From Flavobacteriaceae bacterium (GTDB lineage Bacteria > Bacteroidota > Bacteroidia > Flavobacteriales > Flavobacteriaceae): a stretch of 64,000 nucleotides of DNA. The notes under the pieces were generated by a model. It searched no databases, had not been told where the DNA came from, and was given only the letters and a program-made list of their open reading frames with translations. The stretch is taken from positions 496,001 to 560,000 of the forward strand of contig JADGEL010000002.1 of the NCBI GenBank assembly GCA_016744415.1, read 5' to 3'. The position numbers were made by a program, and so were the translations under genes. How positions within the stretch are numbered: the first letter of the stretch is position 1; each line of letters opens with the position of its first letter. Of the stretch, positions 61,886 through 64,000 are shown piece after piece.

Positions 61886-63799
61886 TTACTTTTCTTCTTC
61901 TACTTCTTCAAAGTCAACATCTTGTACATCATCTTCTCCAGATGTGCCACCTTCTGGCTGTTCACCTGCTGCACCAGCTCCACTCGCTTGTGCTTCTTGT
62001 TCTGCTTTGTACATTTCTTCTGAGGCTACTTTCCAAGCTTCATTAATCTTTTCCATAGCTGCATCAATTTCTGCTATGTCTTGAGACTCATGAGCTTTTT
62101 TCAACTCTTCTAAAGCAGCTTCAATAGGCCCTTTTTTATCTTCAGATAATTTATCTCCAAATTCTTCCAATTGTTTTTCTGTTTGGAATATCATTGAATC
62201 AGCTCCATTGATTTTTTCTGCTTTATCTTTTGCTTCTTTATCAGCATCCGCATTTGCTTCTGCATCTTGTTTCATTTTTTGAATTTCTTCTTCTGTCAAT
62301 CCTGATGAAGCTTCGATACGGATATTATGCTCTTTTCCTGTTCCTTTATCTTTTGCCATTACTTGAATAATACCATTGGCATCAATATCAAAAGTCACTT
62401 CAATTTGTGGAATACCTCTACCTGCTGGTGGAATTCCATCTAAATGGAAACGACCAATAGTATTGTTATCTGCAGCCATTGCGCGTTCACCTTGTAAAAC
62501 ATGAATCTCTACTGATGGTTGATTTGCAACTGCTGTTGAAAACACTTGTGATTTCTTCGTAGGAATCGTAGTATTTGCATCAATTAACTTCGTAAATACA
62601 TTCCCCATAGTTTCAATACCTAATGATAACGGAGTAACATCTAACAACAATACATCTTTTACATCACCAGTTAAAACTCCACCTTGAATCGCTGCACCAA
62701 CTGCAACAACCTCATCAGCATTCACTCCTTTTGATGGTTTTTTTCCAAAGAATTTCTCAACTGCTTCTTGCACAGCCGGAATACGAGTTGATCCACCTAC
62801 CAAGATAACTTCATCAATATCAGATTTTGATAAGTCTGCAGCTTTCAATGCAACTTCACATGGTTTGATTGTTCTTTTAACTAAATCGTCTATTAATTGC
62901 TCAAACTTTGCTTTTGTCAATGTACGCACCAAGTGTTTTGGCCCGCTTGCTGTTGCAGTAACATATGGCAAGTTAATTTCAGTTTGTGCAGAAGAAGATA
63001 ATTCGATTTTTGCCTTTTCTGCTGCTTCTTTTAAACGTTGCAATGCCATAGGATCTTCTCTTAAATCCATATTTTCTTCCGCCTTAAATTCTTCAGCCAA
63101 CCAAGTGATAATTTTACCATCAACATCATCACCTCCTAAATGTGTGTCACCATCAGTAGCCAATACTTCAAAAACACCATCACCTAATTCTAAGATAGAA
63201 ACGTCATGTGTACCACCACCAAAATCAAATACTACAATTTTTTGATCGTCGTGTTTTTTATCCATACCATAAGCCAATGCTGCTGCAGTTGGTTCATTGA
63301 TAATACGAGAAACTTTTAAACCAGCAATTTCACCTGCTTCTTTTGTAGCTTGTCTTTGCGCATCATTAAAATATGCTGGTACAGTTACCACTGCTTCTGA
63401 AACTTCCTGACCTAAATAATCTTCGGCAGTTTTTTTCATTTTTTGCAATACCATTGCTGATATTTCTTGTGGTGTGTATAAACGACCATCAATATCAACT
63501 CTTGGAGTATCGTTATCTCCTTTTACTACTTTATAAGGAACACGTTTAATTTCTTTAGCACATTCTGAGAATTTATTCCCCATAAAACGCTTAATAGAAT
63601 AAACTGTTTTTAACGGATTTGTTACCGCTTGTCTTTTTGCTGGATCACCAACTTTTCTATCGCCACCTTCAATAAAAGCAACAATAGAAGGTGTTGTTCT
63701 TTTACCTTCTGCATTAGGAATCACAACTGGCTCATTACCCTCCATTACAGAAACACAAGAGTTTGTAGTACCTAAATCAATTCCGATTATTTTACTCAT
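61886..63799 (-). CDS. dnaK: Molecular chaperone DnaK (Hsp70)
   Basis: 637 residues, full length. N-terminal ATPase: [49 protein letters not shown]; substrate-binding domain with [18 protein letters not shown]-terminal lid ending [14 protein letters not shown] with the acidic EEVD-like tail. Holds and refolds unfolded proteins with DnaJ/GrpE, neither of which is in the window. Monocistronic here, with the terminator above. Upstream there is no CIRCE element. Confidence 0.98.
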   Translation of the reverse strand: MSKIIGIDLGTTNSCVSVMEGNEPVVIPNAEGKRTTPSIVAFIEGGDRKVGDPAKRQAVTNPLKTVYSIKRFMGNKFSECAKEIKRVPYKVVKGDNDTPRVDIDGRLYTPQEISAMVLQKMKKTAEDYLGQEVSEAVVTVPAYFNDAQRQATKEAGEIAGLKVSRIINEPTAAALAYGMDKKHDDQKIVVFDFGGGTHDVSILELGDGVFEVLATDGDTHLGGDDVDGKIITWLAEEFKAEENMDLREDPMALQRLKEAAEKAKIELSSSAQTEINLPYVTATASGPKHLVRTLTKAKFEQLIDDLVKRTIKPCEVALKAADLSKSDIDEVILVGGSTRIPAVQEAVEKFFGKKPSKGVNADEVVAVGAAIQGGVLTGDVKDVLLLDVTPLSLGIETMGNVFTKLIDANTTIPTKKSQVFSTAVANQPSVEIHVLQGERAMAADNNTIGRFHLDGIPPAGRGIPQIEVTFDIDANGIIQVMAKDKGTGKEHNIRIEASSGLTEEEIQKMKQDAEANADADKEAKDKAEKINGADSMIFQTEKQLEEFGDKLSEDKKGPIEAALEELKKAHESQDIAEIDAAMEKINEAWKVASEEMYKAEQEAQASGAGAAGEQPEGGTSGEDDVQDVDFEEVEEEK

Positions 63800-63884
63800 A
63801 ATTTTTTATTTTATATTTTTATTACTGTATTGTATTTTTTTACTCGGTTGATACAAGTCAATCTTTATGCCAACAGATTTTTTA

Positions 63885-63960
63885 TGTCATGTTGTCATAA
63901 TTCAAAATTTACAGCGAACTTTGTGTCATTTATTTGCTGATATAATTGTTAAAAATGACA
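63885..63960. promoter_or_regulatory. Cluster of four TGTCAT motifs upstream of dnaK
   Basis: TGTCAT at 63885, 63893 and 63924, and its complement ATGACA at 63955. The last three starts are 31 bp apart (about three helical turns). Candidate operator for dnaK or for the gene beyond the right edge. The remainder of 63800-64000 shows no gene. Confidence 0.35.
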
Positions 63961-63981
63961 TCGATATTTTTTGCAATAACA

Positions 63982-63989
63982 TATATTTG
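63982..63989 (+). promoter_or_regulatory. Likely promoter -7 element for a gene beyond the right edge
   Basis: TATATTTG, exact TAnnTTTG; the start would fall near 63995, the gene outside the window. Confidence 0.4.
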
Positions 63990-64000
63990 TCTCACAAAAA

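Noticed and set aside
62865-63245. 126-codon frame opposite dnaK
   Set aside because: A known kind of artefact: long antisense frames opposite hsp70 genes arise from codon bias.

Overview
The window comes from a low-GC member of the Bacteroidota, almost certainly family Flavobacteriaceae. Evidence: secreted proteins end in type IX secretion (T9SS) C-terminal domains of both type A and type B; lipoproteins and DUF4834/DUF6095-type proteins are typical of the group; most intergenic regions carry the Bacteroidetes sigma-ABfr -7 element TAnnTTTG; Shine-Dalgarno sequences are nearly absent; and the monomeric isocitrate dehydrogenase and the marR-fad operon fit marine flavobacteria. No rRNA, tRNA, CRISPR array, prophage or intact transposon was found.

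Layout. 1-7.1 kb: end of gcvP, rplS with a structured leader, a 550-nt locus with a tiny basic ORF and a structured RNA, monomeric icd, a small membrane protein plus ATP-grasp pair, and a DinB protein. 7.4-10.7 kb: a 1110-residue T9SS type B surface protein with a C-type lectin domain. 10.7-17.9 kb (minus): envelope polysaccharide operon (DUF4834, YfhO, methyltransferase, two GT4 glycosyltransferases, flippase). 18-25.8 kb (plus): outer-membrane protein, GNAT, rsmE, DUF4159, BASS transporter, acyltransferase, a secreted EF-hand-like protein and a GH24 lysozyme-DUF5675 fusion. 25.8-30.2 kb (minus): GH3/beta-lactamase-fold fusion, a conserved 164-residue protein and a DnaQ-type exonuclease. 30.6-38.8 kb (plus): TPR-LytS kinase, LytTR regulator, lipoprotein, T9SS leucine-rich-repeat adhesin and an MBL-fold lipoprotein with a decayed gene behind it. 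38.9-43.9 kb (minus): lipoprotein, a sigma-54 activator without HTH, MscS and a NatAB-type ABC exporter. 44-49.9 kb: MarR-controlled beta-oxidation operon. 50-54.8 kb: TolB/DUF6265 fusion, a REP-like repeat cluster around a broken GIY-YIG nuclease, and two T9SS type A proteins. 54.9-59 kb (minus): glycerophosphodiester scavenging operon (GDPD, GlpT, frameshifted GlpD). 59.1-61.7 kb: cyclophilin lipoprotein, CAT-like acetyltransferase and a convergent adenylate-forming enzyme. 61.9-63.8 kb: dnaK.

How genes work together. The polysaccharide operon should build and export surface glycan. The fad genes form a complete beta-oxidation cycle except acyl-CoA activation, under an obvious MarR operator. 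The GDPD-GlpT-GlpD set would release, import and oxidise glycerol-3-phosphate, but glpD carries a 1-nt frameshift next to an A9 tract.

Most unusual signals: (1) a 62-63 bp dispersed repeat with conserved ends, present three times, always between co-directional genes, just after the upstream stop and in the same orientation; (2) tandem 84-bp repeats flanking a decayed GIY-YIG nuclease; (3) the glpD frameshift; (4) the small-ORF/structured-RNA locus at 2.3-2.85 kb; (5) a convergent gene reading 83 bp antisense into its neighbour.
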